NCBI RefSeq assembly: GCF_003096835.1
Contig: NZ_QENZ01000003.1
Span: forward strand, 868,001-932,000
DNA: 64,000 nt
DNA from: Balneicella halophila
GTDB taxonomy: Bacteria; Bacteroidota; Bacteroidia; Bacteroidales; Balneicellaceae
Reading direction: 5' to 3'
The notes below the pieces were generated by a model that was not told where the DNA came from, made no database searches, and saw nothing but the letters and a program-made list of their open reading frames with translations. Positions 1 to 9,246 of this stretch are shown in pieces. The position numbers were made by a program, and so were the translations under genes. Every line of letters begins with the position of its first letter. The first letter of the stretch is position 1.

Positions 1-1296
1 TGTATCTTCATCTACTGCACGGAGCAGTGCCTGTTGGTAATGCTTTCCTTTTTCTGCCCAGTCAGAAAATTCTTCCCAACGGTCATCCCATCCTCTTTTA
101 TGTGATGAAAGGTTAGCTACCATAGTTGCAAGAGATGCACCCAAAGCACCCATATATGCTGCTACGGAACCACCACCCGGAGCAGGTGATTCTGATGCGG
201 TTTCTTCTGCAAAGCCTTGAACAGAGTAGTCCACCAATCGCTTCTTGTCCTCTTGCATCTTGTATTCAATAATCTTTTCTTCAGGATCGAATGGTGCTAA
301 TTCATCAAGTCCCATTGTTTTTACAGCAATCTTAATCAATTCAGCATCAGATACACCCGTAGAACGTTTTTGTTTGCGCAAGAAGTAACGACCGGCCTCA
401 AGCATTGCATCTAAAGGAATCAATCCTACAAGTTCAGAGCCAGTTACGCGGATACCTCTTTTTTGTGCTTTGTCACAAACTTCATCAAATGCTTTGTGGA
501 TAGAAGTAACCGAGATATCTGTTAGGTTCATAGAGATTTGTGCTACGCCATATTCTTCAATAAACCAGCCGATAGCTTTCACAGATTTTAATGTTCCCGG
601 CTCATTAATTGGGTTGCCTTTTTCGTCTCGAAGAATCTTTCCTGTCAACTTTCCGCCTTCGCGCTTCACACGACCACGTTCACGCACATCAAATGCAATG
701 GCATTGGCACGGCGAGTAGAAGTTGTATTTAAGTTTACGTTGTAGGCAATGAGGAAGTTTCTGGCACCTACAGCTACGGCACCAAAATTAGGGTTAAATT
801 CATCAGAACCGAAATCTGGTTTTCCAGCGTCTGTTTTTAATTTTTTAGCCAAACCTTCGTATTCACCAGAGCGAACTTTTGCTAAGTTTTTGCGCTCAGG
901 AGTTAAAGCGGCAGACTCGTAGCAATATACTGCTAGACCTAATTCATCACCGACTTTTTTAGCCAATTTCCTAGCATATTCTACCGTTTCTTCCATAGAA
1001 ATATTAGCCACAGGAATGAATGGACAAACATCAGTAGCACCAAAACGTGGGTGTTCGCCTTTGTGCTTACTCATGTCTATCAATTCAGATGATTTTTTGA
1101 TAGCTTGGAAAGCGGCTTCAACAACTTCATCAGGCGTACCTACAAAAGTTACTACCGTACGGTTTGTCGCTTTGCCTGGATCTACGTCTAGCAAGCTCAC
1201 TCCATCTACTGCTTCAATAACATCAGTGATTTGTTTAATCACTTGCATATCATTCCCTTCACTAAAATTAGGAACACATTCTATAATCTTCTTCAT
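1..1296 (-). CDS. ftcD: Glutamate formimidoyltransferase / formimidoyltetrahydrofolate cyclodeaminase (partial)
   Basis: Partial gene; the 3' end lies beyond the left edge and 432 codons are visible. I translated it from the minus strand starting at the ATG ending at 1296 (MKKIIECVPNFSEG). The N-terminal formiminotransferase part carries GEHPRFGATDV with His82, the residue equivalent to the catalytic His of animal FTCD. After about residue 350 the protein enters the cyclodeaminase domain with its APGGGS folate loop, so this is the fused form. Family knowledge: it moves the formimino group from formiminoglutamate to tetrahydrofolate and then deaminates it to methenyl-THF, the last steps of histidine breakdown. 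Other hut genes, if present, must lie to the left of the window. The protein has no signal peptide and should be cytosolic. Confidence 0.95.
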   Translation of the reverse strand, partial: MKKIIECVPNFSEGNDMQVIKQITDVIEAVDGVSLLDVDPGKATNRTVVTFVGTPDEVVEAAFQAIKKSSELIDMSKHKGEHPRFGATDVCPFIPVANISMEETVEYARKLAKKVGDELGLAVYCYESAALTPERKNLAKVRSGEYEGLAKKLKTDAGKPDFGSDEFNPNFGAVAVGARNFLIAYNVNLNTTSTRRANAIAFDVRERGRVKREGGKLTGKILRDEKGNPINEPGTLKSVKAIGWFIEEYGVAQISMNLTDISVTSIHKAFDEVCDKAQKRGIRVTGSELVGLIPLDAMLEAGRYFLRKQKRSTGVSDAELIKIAVKTMGLDELAPFDPEEKIIEYKMQEDKKRLVDYSVQGFAEETASESPAPGGGSVAAYMGALGASLATMVANLSSHKRGWDDRWEEFSDWAEKGKHYQQALLRAVDEDT

Positions 1297-1558
1297 TTTA
1301 AAAACAATGTTTTATAGGTTACATATCATTGCTACAAATGTATGTTTATTATAGAGATTTTCCACATTTTTTAGGAAGGATTTTAGGAAAATATATTCGT
1401 ATGAAATTTTTATAAATTTCTAGTTCGTCCAATTCTATTTTATACAAGTTGGAACTATTTAATTGTTAAAAACTAATAAAAAATACGAGTGTTTGCTTGA
1501 AAGAAATTATCTTTAAAATGGATTAGTATAGATCTATTAAAATTAAAATCAATTAAAA

Positions 1559-4495
1559 ATGATGAAACGTTTATTTATTTTATCAGCTTTTTTATTCCTT
1601 TCTCTGGCTTTACGAGCTGAGGATAAGGTGTATAAAGTTGAAAAACACACAGATGCAAATGGGTACAGTTACGAAACTGTAACTAACGACCCCACAGGCA
1701 CAAGAATCTACACATTAGAAAATGGCTTGAAAGTATATTTAAGTAAAAATGAGAATGCACCGCGTATTCAAACATACATTCCAGTGCGTACAGGTTCTAA
1801 TAATGATCCTGTTACCAATACCGGATTGGCTCACTACCTAGAGCATATGCTTTTTAAAGGTACTAGCAAGGTGGGTGCACTGGATTGGGGCTCAGAGAAA
1901 GAGTTATTACAACAAATTTCTGATTTGTATGAAGAGCACAAAGCGGAGCAAGATTTAGAAAAACGTAAAGAGATTTATAAAAAGATTGATTCGATTTCCC
2001 AGATTGCAGCAACTTATGTTGCAGCTAATGAGTATGATAAATTAATGTCATCTATGGGTGCTAGTGGTACTAATGCGCATACTTGGTATGAAGAAACGGT
2101 TTATCAAAATAACATTCCAGCAAATGAGTTGGAGAGATGGTTGGAGTTAGAAAGTGAACGCTTTAGTGAACTTGTACTTCGCCTTTTTCATACAGAATTA
2201 GAAGCCGTATATGAAGAGTTCAATAGAGCACAAGATAATGATTTCAGATTGGTACACTATGCTATGATTGATGCATTGTTTCCAAATCACCCTTATGGAC
2301 AGCAAACAACGATTGGTACTTCAGAACATTTGAAGACACCTTCAATGAAAGCTATTCATGAATATTTTGGTACTTACTATGTGCCCAATAATATGGCGAT
2401 AGTATTGGTTGGAGATATTGAATTTGATAAAACAATAGCCCTAGTTGATCAATATTTTGGGAACTTTAAATCCAAACCTTTACCTGAGAAAACATTTCCT
2501 AGAGAAGAGCCAATCACAGAGCCTATCATAAAAGAAGTTTTTAGTAAAGAAGCAGAGCGCATGAGCATGGCTTTCCGATTCGATGGCGGTACTGGTAGCG
2601 AAGATGAAAAATATGTCACTTTGATCGATATGATTTTAGCTAACGGTAAAGCAGGTTTAATTGACTTAAACATCAATCAAGCTCAAAAAATGCTTAGTGC
2701 AGGCTGTTCTCCAAATATATTGAAAGAATACACTTACCACAGTTTTAATGGAATGCCTAAACAAGGTCAAACATTAGAAGAAGTTAGAGACTTATTGTTA
2801 GAGCAGATTGAAAAAGTAAAAAAAGGAGAATTCCCAGAATGGCTGATTGAAGCTACAATCAATGATATGGAATTAAATGCGATTCGCTCTATTGAGAAAG
2901 CCAACAATGTCGCTTCTCTATTATATTCAAGCTATATTCAAGGAGTAGATTGGGCAAATAGATTAGCATTTTATCAAGATTTACGAAAGATTTCTAAAGA
3001 TGATATTGTAAAATTTGCAAATGAGCACTATAAGGATAATTATGTGATTGTTTACAAACGACAAGGTGAAAATAAGAACTTAGTTAAAGTTGAAAATCCT
3101 GGTATTACACCTATCCAAATAGACCGAACTAAAGTATCTGAGTTTGGTACAAACTTATTAGCTAAGCAAACTGGCTCATTAAAGCCTCAGTTTATTGATT
3201 ACAAAGAGAAAATTAAATCAACAGAACTTAATGGTAAAAAGATTGAGTATATCATTAATGAGGATAATGACTTGTTTGATTTAAGTATCATATTTGATAT
3301 GGGAAGTTTTAACGATAAGAAATTATCATTAGCAGTTTCTTACTTAGAATATCTAGGAACAGACAAATACACACCAGAGCAAATCAAGCAAGAATTTTAT
3401 AAGATAGGTGTATCATACAGTGTTTCTAGTGGCTCAGAGAAATCATATATCTCTTTATCTGGTTTGAAAGCAAATATGTCAAAAGGATTAGATTTATTAG
3501 AGCATCTTTTAGCTAACGTACAAGCTGAGCCAGAAGCTTACAAGGAAATGGTGAAAAACATATTGAAGTCTCGAAAGAATGCCAAAACAAATAAAGGCTA
3601 CATATTACGAGGTGGTTTAATGAACTTTGCAAAATACGGTGAAGATTCTCCATTAAGGGATGTATTATCGCGTGAAGAATTACAAGCGATAAATCCTTCC
3701 GAACTAGTAAGCATTATCGAGGGTTTATTGAATTATAAGCACCGCATTTTCTATTATGGAAATGACGTGGCAGGACTGAAGGATGCATTGCAAAAATATC
3801 ATAATTTTGGAATGAATAAAGAATATCCTAAAGCCAAAAAATACACTGAAGTTGATACAGGAAATAAGGTGTACTTTACGGATTATGATATGGTGCAAGC
3901 TCAATTAATGATGTTGAGAAAAGCAGGTGAGTTTTCAACTAAAGAAATGGCTCTGTCAAGTATGTTTAATCAATATTTCGGAGCAGGACTTTCTTCAATT
4001 GTTTTCCAAGAAATTAGAGAATCTAAGTCATTGGCTTATTCAGCCTATGCTTATTATGCAATACCTGGAGATAAAGACGATCATACTTATGTAATGGCAT
4101 TTATAGGTACGCAAGCAAATAAATTGCCAGAAGCATTAGATGCGATGAATGAATTAATGAATGACATGCCTTTAGCGCATAAAAATTTTGAGGCTGCTAA
4201 GGAATCTGCATTAAAACAAATAGAGTCTCAACGGATTACACGTTCTTCAATTTTCTGGAACTACGAAAGCTTAAAGAAATTGGGCATTGATTATGATATT
4301 CGTAAAGATATTTATGAAGAACTTAAAACGATGACATTAGATGATCTTCAAAAATTCTTTAAAGAAGCTGTAAAGGGAGATAATTACACACTAATTTTAA
4401 TTGGTGACAAAAAAACGATGCCAATGGAGAAATTGAAGGAGTTCGGAGACGTAGAGGAATTAGATGTTGATTATTTGTTTAACAACAAAGAATAA
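1559..4495 (+). CDS. M16 family zinc metalloprotease (insulinase/pitrilysin-like), exported
   Basis: 978 residues, the usual length of a two-module M16 protease (about 930-980). A signal peptide covers roughly residues 1-20 (MMKRLFILSA...ALRA). The inverted zinc motif HxxEH is visible as HYLEH at residues 92-96 inside TGLAHYLEHMLFKG, and a downstream ELEAVYEEF segment supplies the likely third ligand Glu. The second half (from about residue 540) repeats the M16 fold without HxxEH, as expected for the inactive clamshell partner. It probably degrades peptides in the periplasm or at the outer membrane. The gene stands alone, with a strong hairpin terminator just downstream. Two adjacent ATGs make the exact start uncertain by one codon. 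The substrate cannot be told from sequence. Confidence 0.93.
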   Translation: MMKRLFILSAFLFLSLALRAEDKVYKVEKHTDANGYSYETVTNDPTGTRIYTLENGLKVYLSKNENAPRIQTYIPVRTGSNNDPVTNTGLAHYLEHMLFKGTSKVGALDWGSEKELLQQISDLYEEHKAEQDLEKRKEIYKKIDSISQIAATYVAANEYDKLMSSMGASGTNAHTWYEETVYQNNIPANELERWLELESERFSELVLRLFHTELEAVYEEFNRAQDNDFRLVHYAMIDALFPNHPYGQQTTIGTSEHLKTPSMKAIHEYFGTYYVPNNMAIVLVGDIEFDKTIALVDQYFGNFKSKPLPEKTFPREEPITEPIIKEVFSKEAERMSMAFRFDGGTGSEDEKYVTLIDMILANGKAGLIDLNINQAQKMLSAGCSPNILKEYTYHSFNGMPKQGQTLEEVRDLLLEQIEKVKKGEFPEWLIEATINDMELNAIRSIEKANNVASLLYSSYIQGVDWANRLAFYQDLRKISKDDIVKFANEHYKDNYVIVYKRQGENKNLVKVENPGITPIQIDRTKVSEFGTNLLAKQTGSLKPQFIDYKEKIKSTELNGKKIEYIINEDNDLFDLSIIFDMGSFNDKKLSLAVSYLEYLGTDKYTPEQIKQEFYKIGVSYSVSSGSEKSYISLSGLKANMSKGLDLLEHLLANVQAEPEAYKEMVKNILKSRKNAKTNKGYILRGGLMNFAKYGEDSPLRDVLSREELQAINPSELVSIIEGLLNYKHRIFYYGNDVAGLKDALQKYHNFGMNKEYPKAKKYTEVDTGNKVYFTDYDMVQAQLMMLRKAGEFSTKEMALSSMFNQYFGAGLSSIVFQEIRESKSLAYSAYAYYAIPGDKDDHTYVMAFIGTQANKLPEALDAMNELMNDMPLAHKNFEAAKESALKQIESQRITRSSIFWNYESLKKLGIDYDIRKDIYEELKTMTLDDLQKFFKEAVKGDNYTLILIGDKKTMPMEKLKEFGDVEELDVDYLFNNKE

Positions 4496-4518
4496 AATCC
4501 AAAATTTTGTGTGATGTA

Positions 4519-4546
4519 AAAAGGCTGGGAAACTTCCCAGCCTTTT
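4519..4546 (+). terminator. Rho-independent terminator after the M16 protease
   Basis: A 13-bp perfect stem (AAAAGGCTGGGAA with TTCCCAGCCTTTT) with a 2-base loop, ending in T residues, about 20 bases after the protease stop. Confidence 0.88.
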
Positions 4547-4625
4547 CTCTGTTAGAAAGACGTTATTGACTCACTATGCGGTAAGAAAATAATCTTTAGT
4601 TAATGTGACACTTTACAATTTCTAT

Positions 4626-4633
4626 TATCTTTG
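4626..4633 (+). promoter_or_regulatory. Candidate Bacteroidota -7 element for the alkaline phosphatase gene
   Basis: TATCTTTG matches the TAnnTTTG consensus exactly and lies 28 bases before the ATG. I see no clear TTTG at the -33 position, so only half of the promoter is supported. Confidence 0.5.
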
Positions 4634-4661
4634 AAAATAAATTATTAAAATATCAAGATCA

Positions 4662-6212
4662 ATGAAAAAATATCTATACCTAATTGCAGGGTTATTCCTA
4701 TGGGCATCCTGTGTTGTAGCTGTTAACAATAAGTCCGGATTGTCTGGAAGTACATCAGCGAATAATAAAAAGGCAGAAGCCAAAAGACAAAAAGCACCTA
4801 AATATGTTTTTTACTTTATTGGTGATGGATATGGTCCTGCACAAGCACACTTGGCTGAGGAGTACTTAGCCAATAGAGATGGACGAATATTGCCAGATAC
4901 CTTACTGATGAATACATTTCCGGTACACGGCACTTATACAACCTATGCAGGAAATCGTTTTATTACAGGTTCTGCAGCGGCTGGTACTGCATTGGCTGCT
5001 GGTCATAAAACAACAATAAATACCATTTGCATGAGTGGTGACCATGGATTGAAATATAAAAGTATGGCAGAGTTGTTAAGGTCAAGAGGAATGAAGATAG
5101 GTATTGTAACTTCAGTTTCAATTGACCATGCTACACCTGCGGTATTCTATGCGCATCAGCCTAATAGAAATAATTATTATGATATCGCTTTAGAGTTAGC
5201 AGAGAGTGATTTTAATTATTTTGCCGGTGGTGGATTTAAAGATCCTGAAGGAGTAAAAAAAGGTAATAAGAACCCATTGGCGAATATGGGAATCGATAAA
5301 TCAACGGCAACTTCTGCAAACAAATATCCATCAGCTTATGCGATAGCTGAACAAGCTGGATACCGTTTTGTCAATTCAAAATCAGAATTTGCACAATTAA
5401 AAAAAGGAGATGATAAAATTGTAGTTTTTGACCCAAAACCCGCATCAGGTGCCTCTATTCCTTATGTGATAGACCAAACCGACGAAAATTTTACTTTAGT
5501 AGATTTTACGAAAAAAGGAATAGAGTTGTTAGATAATCCGAATGGTTTCTTTATGATGGTTGAGGGAGGAAAAATTGACTGGGCATGTCATGCCAATGAC
5601 GCAGCAACTGCAGCTTTAGAAGTTTTGCAGTTTGATGATGCTGTACGCGAAGCCTATAATTTTTATTTGAAGCATCCCAATGAAACGCTCATTGTTATTT
5701 GCAGTGACCATGAAACTGGCGGACTAACCCTAGGACACGCTGCAACACATTACGAAACTTCATATCAGTATTTAAACAATCAAAAATGCTCTACAGAAGC
5801 GTTTACTGAAATGATTGAAGACTACAAAGCGAAACATCCAAATAATGCAAGGTATGAAGATATTTATCCACTTTTAAAAGAATATTTCGGATTTGATACA
5901 ACAGATGAGTTGAAATTAGACCAATATGATATTGCTGATCTTAAAAAAGCACTGCAAGATGATGTTACGACGACGTATGAAGAGCGTATGCACAATCCAC
6001 GTTTGGAGTGTGGCTATGGTCCTTACAATCCATTAGCTACAGTTGCAGCTCGTATCTTAGCAAATAAAGCCGGTTTAAGCTGGACTACCTATTCTCATAC
6101 AGCAATTCCTTGTCCTGCAAGAGCAGTGGGAGTAGGAGCAGAAGCGTTTTATGGATACTATGACAACACAGAACTTCCTCGAAAGATTCTAAAAATGTAT
6201 GAATTACTTTAG
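4662..6212 (+). CDS. Alkaline phosphatase (PhoA superfamily), exported
   Basis: 516 residues. The N-terminus is a signal sequence; LWASC could be a weak lipobox, but Trp at -3 is unusual. Metal and catalytic sites of the alkaline phosphatase fold are visible in order: FIGDGYGPAQ (Asp55), TGSAAAGTALAAGHKT with the presumed nucleophile Ser104, VEGGKIDWACHAND, ICSDHETGG and a late SHT. In the E. coli enzyme the nucleophile is preceded by Asp (DSA); here the residue is Gly. The enzyme should release phosphate from monoesters in the periplasm. The gene is flanked by terminators and is monocistronic. No Pho-box-like repeat was recognised, so phosphate control is not shown by the sequence. Confidence 0.92.
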   Translation: MKKYLYLIAGLFLWASCVVAVNNKSGLSGSTSANNKKAEAKRQKAPKYVFYFIGDGYGPAQAHLAEEYLANRDGRILPDTLLMNTFPVHGTYTTYAGNRFITGSAAAGTALAAGHKTTINTICMSGDHGLKYKSMAELLRSRGMKIGIVTSVSIDHATPAVFYAHQPNRNNYYDIALELAESDFNYFAGGGFKDPEGVKKGNKNPLANMGIDKSTATSANKYPSAYAIAEQAGYRFVNSKSEFAQLKKGDDKIVVFDPKPASGASIPYVIDQTDENFTLVDFTKKGIELLDNPNGFFMMVEGGKIDWACHANDAATAALEVLQFDDAVREAYNFYLKHPNETLIVICSDHETGGLTLGHAATHYETSYQYLNNQKCSTEAFTEMIEDYKAKHPNNARYEDIYPLLKEYFGFDTTDELKLDQYDIADLKKALQDDVTTTYEERMHNPRLECGYGPYNPLATVAARILANKAGLSWTTYSHTAIPCPARAVGVGAEAFYGYYDNTELPRKILKMYELL

Positions 6213-6247
6213 AAGATTAATTTTATAAGAACATTAAATACACAAAA

Positions 6248-6275
6248 AGCCTTGGATAACTAACGTTTCAAGGCT
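6248..6275. terminator. Hairpin between converging phosphatase and ddl genes
   Basis: AGCCTTG ... CAAGGCT with a 14-base loop, A-rich before and T-rich after, so it could serve transcripts arriving from both sides. Confidence 0.65.
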
Positions 6276-6302
6276 CTTTTAATTTTCTACTAGGGGAAAT
6301 AG

Positions 6303-7268
6303 TTATCCGATTAGCTGGCTTAAAATATCTGACATTTCTTTCCCCTCATAAGCTAATTGTTTTGGAATAAAGCTATTGGAAGTCATGCCTGGTATGGTGT
6401 TGGCTTCAAGCATATAAATGTCATTATCTCTTATGATGTAATCAATACGTACAATGCCTTTAAAACCTGAGATTTTATAGATTTTCTCTGTAGTTTCTTG
6501 AATTTGCTTCGTCAGTTCATCAGAAATACGTGCAGGTGTTATTTCATCTGCAAAATCCGGGTCATACTTTGCTTGAAAATCAAACAAATCATTTTTGCTT
6601 ACAACTTCTGTAATTGGCAGTGCCTTCACCTCTCCATTTAACTTTATGACTCCGTTGGTAACTTCTGTGCCTGTTATAAATTCTTCTATAATTACGGCAT
6701 TATCTTGTTCGAAAGCTTTAGTAATAGCTGGTGATAAATCATCTTTTCTTGTAACCTTAGCAATTCCAAAACTGGAACCTTGTTGGTTGGGTTTTACAAA
6801 ACAAGGAAGTCCTGTTGTTTCAATAATTTCATCTACATTGTAAGCAGTGTTTTCTAGGACTAATACTGACTTTGCAATGTTTACTACATCGAAACTTTTG
6901 ATAAAATGATTGTAAGCAAATTTATTGAAACTCAACGATGACTCCATCACTCCAGAAGCGGAGTAAGGAATTCCTAAAATGTCAAAATATCCTTGTAAAA
7001 GACCATCTTCAGCAGGTGTTCCATGTATCGCTATAAACGCATAATCAAACTTTAAGATATAATCACTAAGCGATACACTAAAATTATTCTTATTAATATC
7101 ATGCTCCGTATGTCCGGCTTGCAAATACCAACGGTCTTTGTCAATAAGCACCAAGTAAGGATTGTATAAACTCTTATCTAGAGCATTCATAATGTTTTCA
7201 GCAGTCCATAAAGACACTTGTCTTTCTGATGAATAACCACCTGCTACTACTGCAATATTCTTCTTCAT
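6303..7268 (-). CDS. ddl: D-alanine--D-alanine ligase
   Basis: 321 residues, normal for Ddl. An ATP-grasp enzyme that joins two D-Ala for the peptidoglycan pentapeptide. Visible signatures: VVAGGYSSERQVSL near the N-terminus, AIHGTPAEDGLLQG, the KPNQQGSSFGI ATP-binding segment, and the C-terminal EANTIPGMTSNSF metal and substrate loop. It is the last gene of a minus-strand group PASTA protein - RluA synthase - ddl, with 49 bases between ddl and the gene before it. This arrangement recurs in Bacteroidota. The stop codon lies close to the convergent terminator. No unusual residues were noted. Confidence 0.96.
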   Translation of the reverse strand: MKKNIAVVAGGYSSERQVSLWTAENIMNALDKSLYNPYLVLIDKDRWYLQAGHTEHDINKNNFSVSLSDYILKFDYAFIAIHGTPAEDGLLQGYFDILGIPYSASGVMESSLSFNKFAYNHFIKSFDVVNIAKSVLVLENTAYNVDEIIETTGLPCFVKPNQQGSSFGIAKVTRKDDLSPAITKAFEQDNAVIIEEFITGTEVTNGVIKLNGEVKALPITEVVSKNDLFDFQAKYDPDFADEITPARISDELTKQIQETTEKIYKISGFKGIVRIDYIIRDNDIYMLEANTIPGMTSNSFIPKQLAYEGKEMSDILSQLIG

Positions 7269-7317
7269 TTCTTAAATTTTATAATCGTCAGTAATTTGTA
7301 GAGAAAAACATTTTATT

Positions 7318-8352
7318 TTAAATATCATCTCTTGCTGAAGTATAGACTCGCCACTTTTCTATCAAAGCCGTCATATCTTCAGGTAATGGTGAATTGAAAT
7401 CGATATATTCATTGGTTCTCGGATGAATAAAACCTAATGTCTTGGCATGTAAAGCGTGACGAGGACATATTTTAAAACAATTTTCGATAAACTGTTTGTA
7501 TTTAGAAAAGGTGGTTCCTTTTAGAATTCTATCACCTCCGTATTCCCAGTCATTAAAAAGCGGATGTCCTATGTGTTGAAAGTGAGCACGTATTTGGTGG
7601 GTACGACCGGTTTCTAGTACACATTCCACTACATTTACATATCCTAGAGGCTCTATTACTTTGTAATGAGTTACAGCATGCTTACCATATTCATTACCTT
7701 CAGGAAATACAGCCATTACTTTTCTGTCTCTAATGTTTCTGCCTATATTTCCTCTGATAGTGCCTTCTTTTTCTTCTAAATTTCCCCAAACAACAGCTAC
7801 ATATTTTCGAGTCGATGTCTTGTCGGCAAATTGAGCACTCAGTTTTGTTTTTGCGATATCGTTTTTTGCAATTACCAATAGACCCGAAGTGTTTTTGTCA
7901 ATGCGGTGTATTAGTCCAGGTCTTACATCACCGTTTTCTTCATTGAAATATGGATTGTCTTTAAAATAATGGGCAAGTGCATTCATTAATGTACCACTAT
8001 AATGTCCGTAAGAGGGATGCACAACCATACCTGGTTGTTTATTGATGACCAGTAAATCCTCATCTTCATAGACAACTTCCAAAGGAATATCTTGAGGAAT
8101 CAGTTCAAACTCCTTTTTAGGATAATCTAATACCAATGCCACAATATCGTTCGGCTTTACTTTATAATTGGATTTTACTGATTTACCGTTTACATGGATA
8201 AATCCAGCTTCGGCTGCAGATTGTATTTTACTTCTTGAAGCATTTTGATGTTTCTGCATTAAAAACTTGTCCACCCTTACTGGGGTAATGCCTGGCTCAG
8301 CAATATATCTGTAATGTTCGTAATATTTTTGTTCTTCTTTAGGATAATCCAT
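7318..8352 (-). CDS. RluA-family 23S rRNA pseudouridine synthase (RluD-like)
   Basis: 344 residues. The N-terminal part (about 20-85) reads as an S4 RNA-binding domain (VDKFLMQKHQNASRSKIQSA), followed by the catalytic RluA domain with the HRIDKNTSGLLV motif, whose Asp is the catalytic residue of the family, and the ETGRTHQIRAH motif near the C-terminus. It isomerises uridines in structured RNA, most likely 23S rRNA helix 69 if it is the RluD orthologue; the exact target cannot be read from sequence. Its ATG overlaps the stop codon of the upstream PASTA gene by one base (TAATG), which indicates translational coupling. Confidence 0.94.
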   Translation of the reverse strand: MDYPKEEQKYYEHYRYIAEPGITPVRVDKFLMQKHQNASRSKIQSAAEAGFIHVNGKSVKSNYKVKPNDIVALVLDYPKKEFELIPQDIPLEVVYEDEDLLVINKQPGMVVHPSYGHYSGTLMNALAHYFKDNPYFNEENGDVRPGLIHRIDKNTSGLLVIAKNDIAKTKLSAQFADKTSTRKYVAVVWGNLEEKEGTIRGNIGRNIRDRKVMAVFPEGNEYGKHAVTHYKVIEPLGYVNVVECVLETGRTHQIRAHFQHIGHPLFNDWEYGGDRILKGTTFSKYKQFIENCFKICPRHALHAKTLGFIHPRTNEYIDFNSPLPEDMTALIEKWRVYTSARDDI

Positions 8353-9128
8353 TAATTCTCGTTTGTAGTTTCAGGCTTGGCAAGAATTAGATTAATGCTT
8401 GATCCGGGGGTAGCAAGATCGCCGGAATTGAGAGACTGATGTTGTACTCTGGCAATTCGACGCCCTTCTTCAGAATCATCTTTAAAGGTTACTTTTCCGA
8501 TATTCAATCCTGCCTCAAAGGCTTTACGCTTGGCATAGTTTTCTGATAATCCCTTTAAATTAGGGACGGTAAAGGTTACTCCTTCATTTGTGCCTACTAT
8601 TAAGGTGACTTCCTCGCCTTTGTAAATTTTATCACCTTTTCTTAGTTCTTTCCCATTCAATGAAATTCCAGTTACCAAGTTCGTGTACGATGATGGTACA
8701 TAGTCTAATTTTTTGATGTAAATTCCTTTTTTACTCAGTTGACCAATGGCTTGTCGCAACGAAAGATCACGAACTTGATCAATCTGCACCTTTTGTGGAG
8801 CAATAGCCGCTATGGTAAGTGTTACTAGACGTTTTCTTTTCACTTCTTGACCACTACGAGGATATTGTTCAATAACACTACCCGGCTCGCTGCCTCTGTT
8901 GAATACAGAGTCTTGAACTTCATATCTTAAATTGCTATCATTTATCAGTTCCTCGACTTCAGCTAGTTGTTTCCCTCTTAAATCAGGAACAGGAATTTTT
9001 TCTCCGTGGTGAGTATAAAGGTTAGTAAGTTTCAGCCCAACCCACATTAGAATAAAAGCTACGATAATAGAGATAAACAGATTTTTCCAAAAAGCACGTG
9101 ATACGATAAATGAAGCGAAACTACTCAT
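8352..9128 (-). CDS. PASTA-domain membrane protein
   Basis: 258 residues: a short cytoplasmic start, one transmembrane helix at about residues 14-35, then three consecutive PASTA modules (starting near VPDLRGKQLAEVEEL, VRDLSLRQAIGQL and VPNLKGLSENYAKRKA). PASTA modules bind peptidoglycan fragments or beta-lactams in Ser/Thr kinases and PBP2x. Here there is no kinase or transpeptidase domain, only the sensor-like periplasmic part. The gene sits directly before the RluA synthase and ddl, which supports a link to the cell wall. Function in this phylum is not established; a structural or scaffolding role at the wall is an inference. A possible -7 element (TATTTTTG on the minus strand, 9175-9182) lies upstream. 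Confidence 0.88.
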   Translation of the reverse strand: MSSFASFIVSRAFWKNLFISIIVAFILMWVGLKLTNLYTHHGEKIPVPDLRGKQLAEVEELINDSNLRYEVQDSVFNRGSEPGSVIEQYPRSGQEVKRKRLVTLTIAAIAPQKVQIDQVRDLSLRQAIGQLSKKGIYIKKLDYVPSSYTNLVTGISLNGKELRKGDKIYKGEEVTLIVGTNEGVTFTVPNLKGLSENYAKRKAFEAGLNIGKVTFKDDSEEGRRIARVQHQSLNSGDLATPGSSINLILAKPETTNEN

Positions 9129-9246
9129 GTCTTATATTTTATAATAAAATGCAGTATTTACATTTAGTTGACTACAAAAATACAATTTAATATAGATATG
9201 TAAGAATGCTTAGCTTAGATATTTTTACTTCCTATTTTTTTGTTAT

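Noticed and set aside
1297-1558. 262-base AT-rich gap between ftcD and the M16 protease as a possible small RNA
   Set aside because: It holds only the divergent promoter region; a weak TATCTTTA (about 1508-1515) is the sole element seen, and no stable hairpin or RNA-gene signature was found.
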